DNA of 42,936 bases, from positions 33,570-76,505 of the forward strand of contig LDXP01000004.1 of NCBI GenBank assembly GCA_001443385.1. Reading direction: 5' to 3'. This document shows, piece after piece, positions 30,349 through 39,788 of the stretch. Source of the DNA: Candidatus Rokubacteria bacterium CSP1-6 (GTDB taxonomy: Bacteria > Methylomirabilota > Methylomirabilia > Rokubacteriales > CSP1-6). Position 1 is the first letter of the stretch. Each line of letters starts with the position of its first letter. The translations under genes were made by a program, and so were the position numbers. The notes under the pieces were generated by a model. It saw only the letters and a list, made by a program, of their open reading frames with translations. It had not been told where the DNA came from and did not search any database.

Positions 30349-31644
30349 GTGATCGACCGCTACACGCGCCCGGAGATGGGCGCGGTCTGGAGCCAGGCGA
30401 CGAAGTACGCGGCCTGGCTGCGGGTGGAGCTGGCCGTGTGCGAGGCCTACGCGCGCCGGGGCCACATCCCGCCCGACGCGCTGGCCCGGATCACCGCCCA
30501 GGCCCGCGTGGACCCGGCCCGGATCGACGCCATCGAGGCCCGCGTTCGCCACGACGTGATCGCCTTTCTCACCAACCTGGAAGAGGCCCTCGGCGCCGAC
30601 TCCCGTTACGTTCACGTGGGGCTCACGTCCTCAGACGTGGTGGACACGGCCCTGGCCCTCCAGCTCCAGCAGGCGAGCGACCTGCTGCTGGCCGGCCTCC
30701 AGCGCCTCAGGGAGGCGCTCGGAGAGCTGGCCCTCAAGCACAAGGACACCCTGGCGGTGGGCCGGACCCACGGGGTCCACGCCGAGCCGACCACCTTCGG
30801 GCTCAAGGCGGCCGTCTGGTACGCCGAGGCGGGGCGCAACCTCGAGCGGCTCCGCCGGGCGAAGGAGACCATCCGGGTGGGGAAGATCTCGGGCGCCGTC
30901 GGCACCTTCGCCCATGTGGAGCCCGACGTCGAAGCCGAGGTGTGCCGCGCTCTGGGGCTGGAACCAGCACCGATCTCGACTCAGGTTATTCAGCGCGACC
31001 GCCACGCCGAGTACGTCACGACCCTGGCCATCCTGGCGGCCTCCCTCGAGAAGATCGCCCTCGAGATCCGCACGCTCCAGCGGACCGAGATCCTCGAGGC
31101 CGAGGAGCCCTTCGCCGAGGGGCAGAAGGGGTCCAGCGCGATGCCCCACAAGCGGAACCCGGTCTCCTCGGAGCAGGTGTGCGGCCTGGCCCGCCTCGTC
31201 AGGGCCAACGCGCTGGCCGCGCTCGAGAACGTGGCCCTCTGGGGGGAGCGCGACATCAGCCACTCCTCCGTCGAGCGGGTGATCCTGCCGGATTCAACGA
31301 TTCTCCTGGACTATATGCTGCACACCATGATCCGGATCCTGGAGGGCCTCCAGGTGTTTCCCGAGCGGCTCAGGGAGAACTTCGAGCGGAGCCACGGGCT
31401 GATCTACTCCCAGCGCGTGCTCCTGAAGCTGGCCGAGAAGGGGCTGCCCCGCCAGCGGGCCTATGAAATCGTACAGGCGAACGCGATGACCGCGTGGCGC
31501 GAGCAGCGGAGCTTCCAGGAGCTGCTGGCCAAAGATCCCGAGGTCGGACGGCATCTCACCGCCGGCGAGCTGAAGGAGTGTTTCGACCCGGGCTGGTATC
31601 TCCGGAACGTGGACGCCATCTACCGGCGGCTGGGGCTCCTCTGA
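30349..31644 (+). CDS. purB: Adenylosuccinate lyase
   Basis: VGLTSSDVVDTALALQL; GRTHGVHAEPTTFGLK; signature GSSAMPHKRNPVSSEQVCGLARL. Confidence 0.96.
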   Translation: MIDRYTRPEMGAVWSQATKYAAWLRVELAVCEAYARRGHIPPDALARITAQARVDPARIDAIEARVRHDVIAFLTNLEEALGADSRYVHVGLTSSDVVDTALALQLQQASDLLLAGLQRLREALGELALKHKDTLAVGRTHGVHAEPTTFGLKAAVWYAEAGRNLERLRRAKETIRVGKISGAVGTFAHVEPDVEAEVCRALGLEPAPISTQVIQRDRHAEYVTTLAILAASLEKIALEIRTLQRTEILEAEEPFAEGQKGSSAMPHKRNPVSSEQVCGLARLVRANALAALENVALWGERDISHSSVERVILPDSTILLDYMLHTMIRILEGLQVFPERLRENFERSHGLIYSQRVLLKLAEKGLPRQRAYEIVQANAMTAWREQRSFQELLAKDPEVGRHLTAGELKECFDPGWYLRNVDAIYRRLGLL

Positions 31645-31910
31645 TGCGGGCCCGCGTCTTCGTGAGGCTCAAGCGCGGCATCCTGGACCCCCAGGGGGCC
31701 GCGGTCAAGCGGGCCCTGGAGGGGTTGGGGTATCGTGAGGTTCAGGAGCTTCGCGTTGGCAAGGTGCTCGAGCTCGAGCTGGAGGGGACCGACCCCGGCC
31801 AGGCCCACGGCCGGCTCGAGGAGATGTGCCGGCGGCTCCTGGCCAACCCGGTGACGGAGGAGTTCACGGTGGAGATCGTGGAGGATGGCGCGCGTCAGCG
31901 CTTGGCATGA
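31644..31910 (+). CDS. purS: Phosphoribosylformylglycinamidine synthase subunit PurS
   Basis: RARVFVRLKRGILDPQGAAVKRALEGLGYREVQELRVGKVLELELEG; ATG overlaps the purB TGA; followed by purQ and purL. Confidence 0.95.
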   Translation: MRARVFVRLKRGILDPQGAAVKRALEGLGYREVQELRVGKVLELELEGTDPGQAHGRLEEMCRRLLANPVTEEFTVEIVEDGARQRLA

Positions 31911-31930
31911 GAGGCCGCGCAGTGTAAGAT
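31902..31930 (+). promoter_or_regulatory. Candidate internal promoter upstream of purQ
   Basis: TTGGCA (31902-31907), 17-nt spacer, TAAGAT (31925-31930); purQ ATG at 31967. Confidence 0.45.
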
Positions 31931-31966
31931 GAGATTGAACTCGTGAAAGGAGGAGGATCCCACACT

Positions 31967-32680
31967 ATGCGATTCGGGGTCGTGATCTTCCCGGGCACGT
32001 GGAGCGACTGCGATTTCCACTATGTGATCGGCGAGGTGCTGCGCCAACCGGTCAAGTACGTCTGGCACCGGGACACCGACCTCGGGGATCTGGATTGCCT
32101 GATCCTCCCGGGCGGGTTCTCCTATGGTGACTACCTGCGCGCCGGCGCCATCGCCGGCCGCTCGCCGGTGGTGGAGGCGCTGCCCGACTTCGTGGCGCGC
32201 GGGGGGCACGTCCTCGGCTCCTGCAACGGCTTTCAGATCCTCTGCGAGGCCGGGATGCTCCCCGGGGCACTGATGCGCAACGAGTGCCTCCAGTACCGCT
32301 GCCAGTCCACCCACCTCTTCGTGGAGAATGCCGACACGCCCTTCACCCGCGGCCTCCGGCCCGGCCAGGTCCTCAAGATGCCGATCTCTCACGGCGAGGG
32401 AAAGTACTACGCCGACGCCGAGACCCTCCGGACCCTCAAGGCGCGGAACCGGATCGTGTTCCGCTACTGCACCGAGGCCGGCGACGTCACGAAGGACGCC
32501 AACCCCAACGGCTCGATCGAGAACATCGCCGGAATCGTCAACGACGCCGGCACCGTGCTGGGGCTCATGCCGCACCCGGAGCGCGCCGCCGAGTCCGCCA
32601 TGGGCGGCACCGACGGGCTGCTCCTTTTTCACTCGCTCATCGGCAGCCTGGTCGAGGACGGCAGCGTCCTGAAAGGGTAG
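31967..32680 (+). CDS. purQ: Phosphoribosylformylglycinamidine synthase subunit PurQ
   Basis: LILPGGFSYGDYLRAGAIA; HVLGSCNGFQILCEAGMLPGAL; LMPHPERAAE. ATG preceded by aaggaggagg. Confidence 0.96.
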   Translation: MRFGVVIFPGTWSDCDFHYVIGEVLRQPVKYVWHRDTDLGDLDCLILPGGFSYGDYLRAGAIAGRSPVVEALPDFVARGGHVLGSCNGFQILCEAGMLPGALMRNECLQYRCQSTHLFVENADTPFTRGLRPGQVLKMPISHGEGKYYADAETLRTLKARNRIVFRYCTEAGDVTKDANPNGSIENIAGIVNDAGTVLGLMPHPERAAESAMGGTDGLLLFHSLIGSLVEDGSVLKG

Positions 32681-32707
32681 GGGCGGGCGGCATGGGAGCG
32701 GGGAGAG

Positions 32708-34933
32708 GTGACCGCAGCCGACCCTAAGGTCACGCTCGACCTTGCCCTGGCCCACGGCCTGACGGCCGAGGAATACGACCGGATCATCCGGATCCTCGGC
32801 CGGGAACCCACCTACACCGAGCTCGGTCTCTTCTCCGCCCTCTGGTCCGAGCACTGCGCCTACAAGCACTCCAAGGTCTTCCTCCGCCTCCTGCCGACCA
32901 AGGCACCCCACGTCCTCCAGGGGCCGGGAGAAAACGCGGGGATCGTGGACCTGGGTGACGGGTGGGCGCTGGTCCTCAAGATGGAGAGCCACAACCACCC
33001 CTCCTTCATCGAGCCGTTCCAGGGCGCCGCCACGGGGGTGGGCGGGATCCTGCGGGACATCTTCACGATGGGCGCCCGCCCCATCGCGACGCTCGACTCG
33101 CTCCGCTTCGGCGATCCCGAGGACGCGAAGACCCGCTACCTGATCGGCGGCGTGGTGTCCGGCATCTCCTGGTACAACAACTGCTTCGGCGTCCCCAACG
33201 TCGGCGGCGAGGTGGCCTTTGCCCCGGAGTATCAGCGCAACCCGCTGGTGAACGTCATGTGCGTGGGGCTCGTCCAGACGGACCGCATCTTCCGGGCCCG
33301 CGCCGAAGGGGTGGGCAATCCCGTGTTCTACGTGGGAGCCAAGACGGGCAGGGACGGCATCCACGGGGCCACCATGGCCTCGGCGGTCTTCGAAGAAGGG
33401 GCTGAAGAGCGGCGCCCGACAGTCCAGGTGGGCGATCCCTTCACGGAAAAGCTGCTGCTGGAGGCTTGCCTCGAGGCGATGGCCACGGGCGCGGTGGTCG
33501 GGATCCAGGACATGGGGGCCGCCGGGCTTGCCTGCTGCTCCTCCGAGATGCCGGCGCGCGCGGGGACGGGAATGGAGGTGGAGCTCTCCCGGGTCCCCCG
33601 GCGCGAGACCGGCATGACGCCCTACGAGATCATGCTGTCGGAATCCCAGGAGCGCATGCTGCTCGTGGTGGCGCGGGGGCGCGAGGAGGAGGTCAAGAAG
33701 GTCTTCGCCAAGTGGGACCTCGACGCCGTGGAGATCGGCCGGGTGACCGGTGACGGCATCCTTCGCGTCAGCATGGACGGCCAAGTCGTGGCAGAGGTCC
33801 CCGTGCGGGCGCTCACCGAGGAGGCGCCGGTCTACGAGAAGCCGACCGCGCGGCCTGGGTGGCTCGACGCGCTCCAGGCCTTCGATCCTCTCACGCTGCC
33901 GGAGCCCCCCGACTACGAAGCCGCGTTCCTCCGGCTCTTGGCGTCCCCCACGATCGCCTCCAAGCAGTGGGTGTACCGCCAGTACGACCAGCAGGTCGGG
34001 ACCAACACGCTCGTCCTGCCCGGGTCGGACGCGGGGGTGCTCAGGATCAAGGGGACCCCCAAGGCCATCGTGGTCACGACCGACGGCAACGCGCGCTACG
34101 TCTTCCTCGACCCCTACCAGGGCGGGGCCCTGGCAGTCGCCGAGGCGGCGCGGAACCTGGCCTGCTCGGGGGCCCGGCCGCTGGCGGTGACGGACTGCCT
34201 CAACTTCGGCTCCCCCGAGCGCCCCGAGATCTTGTGGCAGTTCGCTGAGGCCATCCGGGGACTCGCGGACGCCTGCCGGCAGCTCGAAATCCCGGTGGTG
34301 AGCGGCAACGTCTCCTTTTACAATGAGACTGAGGGGCAGGCGATCCTTCCCACCCCGGTGATCGGCATGGCCGGGCTCCTGGAGGACGCCGGCTGGCGCA
34401 CCACCCAGTGGTTCAAGGAAGCAGGGGATCGCATCGCCCTGATCGGGCCGGACGCGGTCAGCCTCGGTGGGAGCGAGTATCTGGCGACCTCCGGGCGGCA
34501 GCTGGCGGGGCGGCCGGCGCCGGTGGATCTGAGGCTCGAGCGGGACGTCCAGGCGGCCTGCCGGGCGGCGATCGAGGCGGGATTGGTCTCATCGGCCCAC
34601 GATGCCGCGGAAGGCGGGCTGGCCGTGGCGCTGGCGGAGGCGTGCATCAGCGGCCCCGAAGCCGTCGGGGCGGAGATCGAGGTGGAGTCCCTGGGGCGCG
34701 CCGACCTGACGCTCTTCGGGGAAGGGCCCTCGCGAATCCTTGTCTCCGTCCCGCCGAGGGCGCAGCGCCACTTCGAGAGCCTGATGGGGGAATGCCAGGT
34801 GCCCTGGCGGTTCATCGGGACCGTCGGGGGCGGGCGCCTGACGCTCAAGGTGGGCGGCTCGGTGGTCGTGAGTCTCTCGCTCGACCAGATCGCTCACGCG
34901 TGGAGAACTGGATTTGAGCGGCACGTGGCCTGA
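32708..34933 (+). CDS. purL: Phosphoribosylformylglycinamidine synthase subunit PurL
   Basis: [81 protein letters not shown]. Confidence 0.96.
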   Translation: MTAADPKVTLDLALAHGLTAEEYDRIIRILGREPTYTELGLFSALWSEHCAYKHSKVFLRLLPTKAPHVLQGPGENAGIVDLGDGWALVLKMESHNHPSFIEPFQGAATGVGGILRDIFTMGARPIATLDSLRFGDPEDAKTRYLIGGVVSGISWYNNCFGVPNVGGEVAFAPEYQRNPLVNVMCVGLVQTDRIFRARAEGVGNPVFYVGAKTGRDGIHGATMASAVFEEGAEERRPTVQVGDPFTEKLLLEACLEAMATGAVVGIQDMGAAGLACCSSEMPARAGTGMEVELSRVPRRETGMTPYEIMLSESQERMLLVVARGREEEVKKVFAKWDLDAVEIGRVTGDGILRVSMDGQVVAEVPVRALTEEAPVYEKPTARPGWLDALQAFDPLTLPEPPDYEAAFLRLLASPTIASKQWVYRQYDQQVGTNTLVLPGSDAGVLRIKGTPKAIVVTTDGNARYVFLDPYQGGALAVAEAARNLACSGARPLAVTDCLNFGSPERPEILWQFAEAIRGLADACRQLEIPVVSGNVSFYNETEGQAILPTPVIGMAGLLEDAGWRTTQWFKEAGDRIALIGPDAVSLGGSEYLATSGRQLAGRPAPVDLRLERDVQAACRAAIEAGLVSSAHDAAEGGLAVALAEACISGPEAVGAEIEVESLGRADLTLFGEGPSRILVSVPPRAQRHFESLMGECQVPWRFIGTVGGGRLTLKVGGSVVVSLSLDQIAHAWRTGFERHVA

Positions 34934-36329
34934 CGACGAGAAGTTTCACGACGAGTGTGGGCTCTTCGGGATCTGGAACCATCCCGAGGCGGCCAACCTC
35001 ACCTATCTCGGTCTCTACGCGCTGCAGCACCGCGGCCAGGAGTCCGCGGGGATCGCGGCGACGGACGGCAACCACTTCCACGTGGAAAAGGCCATGGGGT
35101 GGGTGGCCGACGTCTTCCACCGGGAGCGGCTCAAGCGCCTGCCCGGCACCCGTGCCATCGGCCACGTCCGCTACTCGACGGCGGGGACCTCGACGCTCAA
35201 GAACGCCCAGCCCATCACCGCCAACACGGCGCGGGGGCCGATCGCCATCGCCCACAACGGCAACCTGGTCAACGCCGAGGCGCTCAAGAGCGAGTTGGAG
35301 CAGGACGGGGCGATCTTCCAGTCCAACTCCGACACCGAGGTCATCCTCCACCTGCTGGCCCGCGCCTCCGGCGCCACGCTGGTCGAGCAGCTCTCCCAGG
35401 CCCTCGCCCGGGTCACCGGCGCCTACTCGCTCGTGATCCTGACGCCGGACGCGCTGGTGGCAATCCGGGATCCCTACGGCTTCAGGCCGCTGTCGCTCGG
35501 CCGGCTGGGGGACGCCTGGATCGCGGCGTCGGAGACCTGCGCCCTGGATCTCATGGAGGCTCACTTCGTGCGGGACGTGGAGCCCGGCGAGATCGTCTTC
35601 ATCACTGCCGAAGGCCTGCATTCCAGCAAGCCCTTCCCGCCGAAGGAGCGCCTCCACTGCGTCTTCGAGTACGTCTATTTCTCCCGGCCGGACTCGATCC
35701 TCTGGGGGCGGAACGTCCACGGCGTGCGCATGGCCTTGGGGCACCAGCTGGCCCGCGAGCACCCGGCCCAGGCGGACATCGTGATCCCCGTCCCCGACTC
35801 GGGGACGAGCGCGGCCCTCGGCTTCGCCGAGGAGTCGGGGATTCCGTTCCAGGTGGGGCTGATCCGCAACCACTACGTGGGGCGGACCTTCATCGAGCCG
35901 AGCCACGGGATCCGCCACTTCGGCGTGAAGGTGAAGCTCAACCCGATGCGCGAGACGCTCGGGGGTCGGCGCGTCGTCGTCATCGATGACTCCATCGTGA
36001 GGGGGACGACCAGCCGGAAGATCGTCAAGATGGTCCGGAGCGCTGGCGCGCGCGAGGTCCACGTGCGGATCTCCTCGCCGCCGATCCACTGGCCCTGCTA
36101 CTACGGCATCGACACGCCGACCCGCAAGGAGCTGATCGCCTCGAGCCATGAGGTGGAGGAGATCCGCCGCTACCTGGCCGCCGACAGCCTGGGCTATCTC
36201 TCGCTCGAGGGGATGCTCAAGGCCACGGGCTCGGATCCGGCGCAGTTCTGCCACGCCTGCTTCACGGGCGATTACCGGGTCGGCTTCCAGCGCGAGGTGA
36301 CGCCGCAGCTCTCGCTCTTCGACGGCTAG
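34914..36329 (+). CDS. purF: Amidophosphoribosyltransferase with propeptide and 4Fe-4S Cys set
   Basis: 14-residue leader before [36 protein letters not shown]; Cys in [26 protein letters not shown] match the Bacillus-type Fe-S ligand pattern. TTG start, 20-nt overlap with purL. Confidence 0.95.
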   Translation: MSGTWPDDEKFHDECGLFGIWNHPEAANLTYLGLYALQHRGQESAGIAATDGNHFHVEKAMGWVADVFHRERLKRLPGTRAIGHVRYSTAGTSTLKNAQPITANTARGPIAIAHNGNLVNAEALKSELEQDGAIFQSNSDTEVILHLLARASGATLVEQLSQALARVTGAYSLVILTPDALVAIRDPYGFRPLSLGRLGDAWIAASETCALDLMEAHFVRDVEPGEIVFITAEGLHSSKPFPPKERLHCVFEYVYFSRPDSILWGRNVHGVRMALGHQLAREHPAQADIVIPVPDSGTSAALGFAEESGIPFQVGLIRNHYVGRTFIEPSHGIRHFGVKVKLNPMRETLGGRRVVVIDDSIVRGTTSRKIVKMVRSAGAREVHVRISSPPIHWPCYYGIDTPTRKELIASSHEVEEIRRYLAADSLGYLSLEGMLKATGSDPAQFCHACFTGDYRVGFQREVTPQLSLFDG

Positions 36330-36356
36330 GCCCGCCTGGCCGCGGACGCTGCCCGC

Positions 36357-37394
36357 ATGGACCCTCTGACCTACAAGCAGTCCGGCGTGGACATCGAGGC
36401 TGCTGAGTCCGCAGTCCGCCGGATCGCCCCCCTGGCAAAGTCCACGTTCCGCCCCGAGGTGCTGGGGGAGATCGGCGCCTTTGCCGGTTTCGTGACACTC
36501 CCCGCCGGCTACCGTGAGCCCGTCCTCGTTTCTTCCACCGATGGCGTCGGATCGAAGCTCAAGATCGCCTTCCTGGCCGACCGCCACGACACGGTGGGGA
36601 TCGACCTGGTCGCGATGGGCGTGAACGACGTCCTCGTCCACGGCGCCGAGCCGCTCTTCTTCCTGGACTACCTGGCGGTGGGCAAGGTGGTCCCCGAGAA
36701 GATCGAGGCAATCGTCAAGGGCGTCGCCGAGGGGTGCCGGCGGGCTGGCTGCGCCCTGGTCGGCGGGGAGACCGCCGAGCTGCCGGACTTCTACGCTCCC
36801 GGCGAGTACGACCTGGCAGGGTTCTGCGTCGGCGTGGCCGAGAAGAGCCGGATCATCGACGGCTCGGCGGTGAAGCCCGGCGACCGGCTCCTGGGCCTCG
36901 CCTCCTCGGGGCTCCACTCCAACGGCTACTCCCTCGCTCGCAAGGTCGTCTTCGAGCGCATGGGATTGAAGGTCGGCGATCCTCTCCCGGGCCTCGGGAA
37001 GAGCGTAGCCGATGAGCTCCTCACGCCGGCCAGGATCTACGTCAAGCCGGTCCTCGACCTCCTGAAGGCCGTCCCCGTCCGGGCCATGGCCCACATCACC
37101 GGCGGCGGCCTCACGGGGAATCTTCCCCGGGTGCTCCCGGCCGGGTGCAAGGCCGTCATCGAGAGCGGGAGCTGGACGGTGCCGCCGATCTTCGCCCTCC
37201 TCCAGGAGCGGGGGGAGATCGTGGACGACGAGATGTTCCGAACCTTCAACATGGGCATCGGCCTCGTCCTCGTCGTCGCCCGCGAGCAATGCGATCACGT
37301 CCGGAGCCTGCTCGCTTCGTTCGGAGAGACGGTTTGGATCATCGGCGAGGTCCAGGCGGGCTCGCGCGGCGTCGAGTACGCCGGGGCGCGGTGA
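36357..37394 (+). CDS. purM: Phosphoribosylformylglycinamidine cyclo-ligase
   Basis: LVSSTDGVGSKLKIAF; GIDLVAMGVNDVLVHGAEPLFFLDYLAVGKV; LVGGETAELPDFY; GLHSNGYSLAR; AHITGGGLTGNLPRVLP. Confidence 0.97.
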   Translation: MDPLTYKQSGVDIEAAESAVRRIAPLAKSTFRPEVLGEIGAFAGFVTLPAGYREPVLVSSTDGVGSKLKIAFLADRHDTVGIDLVAMGVNDVLVHGAEPLFFLDYLAVGKVVPEKIEAIVKGVAEGCRRAGCALVGGETAELPDFYAPGEYDLAGFCVGVAEKSRIIDGSAVKPGDRLLGLASSGLHSNGYSLARKVVFERMGLKVGDPLPGLGKSVADELLTPARIYVKPVLDLLKAVPVRAMAHITGGGLTGNLPRVLPAGCKAVIESGSWTVPPIFALLQERGEIVDDEMFRTFNMGIGLVLVVAREQCDHVRSLLASFGETVWIIGEVQAGSRGVEYAGAR

Positions 37395-38017
37395 TGGCGC
37401 GGAGCGAGCCGCTCAGGATCGGAGTCCTCGCCTCGGGGCGTGGGTCTAACCTCCAGGCGATCATCGACGCGATCGAATCGGGCAAGCTGGACGCTCGGCT
37501 GGCCGTCGTCGTCTCCGATCGTGCGGATGCTCAGGCGCTGGAGCGGGCGCAAAAGCACGGCACGGACGCCGTCTTCATGGACCCCAAGAAGTACCCGAGC
37601 CGGGAGGCGTTCGACCAGGCGGTGCTGGGCGTGCTGTCGGAACATCGGGCTGAACTGGCCTGCCTTGCCGGCTACATGAGGGTGCTCTCGTCCACATTCG
37701 TCCGGGCACTGCCGGGCCAGATCATGAACATCCACCCGGCCCTGCTCCCGTCGTTTCCCGGGCTCCACGCCCAGCGCCAGGCCCTCGAGCACGGCGTGAA
37801 GGTCAGCGGCGCCACCGTGCATTTTGTCAATGAGGGCGTGGACACCGGGCCCATCATCTGCCAGGTCGCCGTCCCGGTCCGGGAGGACGACACCGAGGAG
37901 ACGCTGGCGGCCCGCATCCTCGAGCAGGAGCACCAGCTCTACCCGCGCGCGATCCGGCTCTACGCCGAGGGCCGACTGGAAGTCAGAGGTCGGAGAGTGT
38001 ATGTCAACGAGACTTGA
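37394..38017 (+). CDS. purN: Phosphoribosylglycinamide formyltransferase
   Basis: IGVLASGRGSNLQAIIDAIESG; AGYMRVLSSTFV; NIHPALLPSFPGLHAQRQALEHGVKVSGATVHFVNEGVDTGPII. Confidence 0.96.
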   Translation: MARSEPLRIGVLASGRGSNLQAIIDAIESGKLDARLAVVVSDRADAQALERAQKHGTDAVFMDPKKYPSREAFDQAVLGVLSEHRAELACLAGYMRVLSSTFVRALPGQIMNIHPALLPSFPGLHAQRQALEHGVKVSGATVHFVNEGVDTGPIICQVAVPVREDDTEETLAARILEQEHQLYPRAIRLYAEGRLEVRGRRVYVNET

Positions 38018-38043
38018 TCGACCTGAAGGGAGATGATACGGGC

Positions 38044-38289
38044 ATGAACCAAGAGACCAAGAAGCTGCTGTTGGAGGCCCTCCAGCTCCCCCCTGAAGCG
38101 CGAGCGGCCTTAGCCGGTCAGTTGATCGAAAGTCTCGATGCAGAGGTGGACGAGGGCGTCGAAGCTGCCTGGAGTCTCGAGATCGCGCGGCGGTTAGCGG
38201 AACTGGAAACTGGAAAGGTCAAGTCGGTACCCTGGGCTGAGGCTCGTCGTCAGATCATGAGACCGGCGGGTGAGCCCTCCGGAAGTTGA
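38044..38289 (+). CDS. Addiction-module antitoxin (putative addiction module component family)
   Basis: 81 aa: ETKKLLLEALQLPPEARAALAGQLIESLDAEVDEGVEAAWSLEIARRLAELETGKVKSVPWAEARRQI; the 'LP xx ER..LA..Li.SLd...ve..W..Ei.rR..el..G.v..v.w.e' pattern is typical of the family. Confidence 0.85.
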   Translation: MNQETKKLLLEALQLPPEARAALAGQLIESLDAEVDEGVEAAWSLEIARRLAELETGKVKSVPWAEARRQIMRPAGEPSGS

Positions 38290-38468
38290 GTTCCATCCGG
38301 AGGCTATTGCTGAGGCCCGAGCGGCGCGGCAGTGGGACAAGACGATTTCTTTTGCGGCATTTTCCGTACAGCGTTGTGTATCGAGAGACTCGGGGAATCG
38401 TGGACGAAACGCGTGAGACGGAGCGGCTGTTGCGTTGGCCGGCGCGTGCGCATCAGGGAAGAACCCTG
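38270..38468 (+). pseudogene. Decayed RelE/ParE-type toxin partner of the upstream antitoxin
   Basis: GTG at 38270 gives VSPPEVEFHPEAIAEARAARQW (toxin N-terminus). The C-terminal toxin block GTRRFLLRHFPYSVVYRETRGIV then appears in a different frame with no middle section between. Confidence 0.8.
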
Positions 38469-39443
38469 ATGTGGGCCCGCGCACTCGCCATAGCCCTGGC
38501 AATCCTCGTAACGCCGATCGCGGCGGATGCCCAGCAGCCCGGGAAGATTCCTCGGATCGGCGTTCTGGCGAGTATCCGCTCGCCCGCCACGGAGGGGTTC
38601 GAGCGCGGGCTGAGAGAGCTCGGGTACGTCGAGGGCAAGAACATCCTTATCGAGTGGCGGCTGGTCCAGGGGAAGTTCGAGCGCCTCCCCGAGTTTGCGG
38701 CCGATCTCGTTCGTCTGAAAGTGGACGTCATCGTTGCCCCCGCCACCCCCTATGTCCTGGCCGCCAGGAACGCGACGGCGACCATCCCAATCGTCTTCGC
38801 GTTGGTTGCCGATCCGGTGGCGGCCGGGTTTGTCGCGAGCCTGGCGCGTCCGGGCGGGAACATAACGGGATTGTCAAACATTGGGGGCGAGCTTAACGCA
38901 AAGCGGCTCGAGCTACTGAAGGAGGCTGTTCCGAAAGTCAGGCAAGTGGGGGTTCTCACCAATCCTGCGGGGGCCGGCTTCCCTCTGGCCGAGGTGCTGA
39001 AGGAGCTAGAGGTCGCCGCCCGATTGCTAGGCGTCCAGCTTCAGGTTCAGTACGCGCGCGCGCCGTCCGAGATAGATGGCGCTTTCGCGGCCATGAGCAG
39101 GGAAGGCGCGCGCGCCGTTATCGTAGTTTCCGGAAGCCCGATGTTCTACGCTGAGCGGACCCGGCTCGCCACTCTCGCCCTGAAAGCCGGACTCCCCACG
39201 ATGTCCGAGTTTCCCGAATCCGTCGAGGCCGGCGGCCTCATGTCCTACGCGGCGAATACTCCCGACCTCATGCGGCGCTCGGCACACTACGTGGATAAGA
39301 TTCTCAAGGGGGCCAAGCCGGCCGACCTACCCGTGGAGCAGCCGACGAAGTTCGAGCTGGTCATCAACCTCAAGACCGCCAAGGCCATCGGGCTGACGAT
39401 TCCTCAGTCCGTCCTGCTTCGGGCCGACGAGCTCATCCAATGA
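38469..39443 (+). CDS. ABC transporter substrate-binding protein (ABC_sub_bind family), copy 1
   Basis: Signal-peptide-like MWARALAIALAILVTPIAADAQQ, then IPRIGVLAS...ERGLRELGYVEGKNILIEWRL...SLARPGGNITGLSN...GAKPADLPVEQPTKFELVINLKTAKAIGLTIPQSVLLRADELIQ. The ORF-track extension to 38286 is toxin remnant. Confidence 0.9.
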   Translation: MWARALAIALAILVTPIAADAQQPGKIPRIGVLASIRSPATEGFERGLRELGYVEGKNILIEWRLVQGKFERLPEFAADLVRLKVDVIVAPATPYVLAARNATATIPIVFALVADPVAAGFVASLARPGGNITGLSNIGGELNAKRLELLKEAVPKVRQVGVLTNPAGAGFPLAEVLKELEVAARLLGVQLQVQYARAPSEIDGAFAAMSREGARAVIVVSGSPMFYAERTRLATLALKAGLPTMSEFPESVEAGGLMSYAANTPDLMRRSAHYVDKILKGAKPADLPVEQPTKFELVINLKTAKAIGLTIPQSVLLRADELIQ

Positions 39444-39477
39444 CCCAGAATCATTGAGCGATGGAGGTAGAGGAGCG

Positions 39478-39699
39478 ATGAAATACCTAGGCATTGCCCG
39501 GAAGGAGAAGGGCAAGATTGTCATGCCGGACGGTTTCCGGGAGATTGAGGAAGGTCGAACGTACGAGGCGGTTGAGATCGGCGGGGACATCCTTCTAGCG
39601 TCTGTCCCCCTGGATCGCGAGCGCCTTTCCAAGATCGGACAACTGGCGGCCCGCTCTATCGAGGAGCATCGCAAGAGCCTCGAGGGACTCGCCGGGTGA
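39478..39699 (+). CDS. Small antitoxin-like (AbrB/VapB-like?) protein
   Basis: MKYLGIARKEKGKIVMPDGFREIEEGRTYEAVEIGGDILLASVPLDRERLSKIGQLAARSIEEHRKSLEGLAG; SD ggaggtagaggag upstream. Family assignment tentative. Confidence 0.55.
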   Translation: MKYLGIARKEKGKIVMPDGFREIEEGRTYEAVEIGGDILLASVPLDRERLSKIGQLAARSIEEHRKSLEGLAG

Positions 39700-39788
39700 A
39701 CTGGATCATGTTGCTCGGGGGGGGAGGGCCATCGGGGAGATCGCTGCATGGCTCAAGGCCCACTCGGAACCCTGGCAGGAGCCGTAGG

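Noticed and set aside
34914-34955. Possible misannotated purF start because Cys is not residue 2
   Set aside because: A short propeptide before the catalytic Cys is known for Bacillus-type PurF, and the Fe-S Cys set is present here.
34845-37298. 817-aa minus-strand ORF opposite purF/purM
   Set aside because: Same antisense artefact; the plus strand has complete purF and purM.
38014-38039. TTGATC...TGATAC as a promoter for the antitoxin
   Set aside because: Spacer is only 14 nt; too weak to support.
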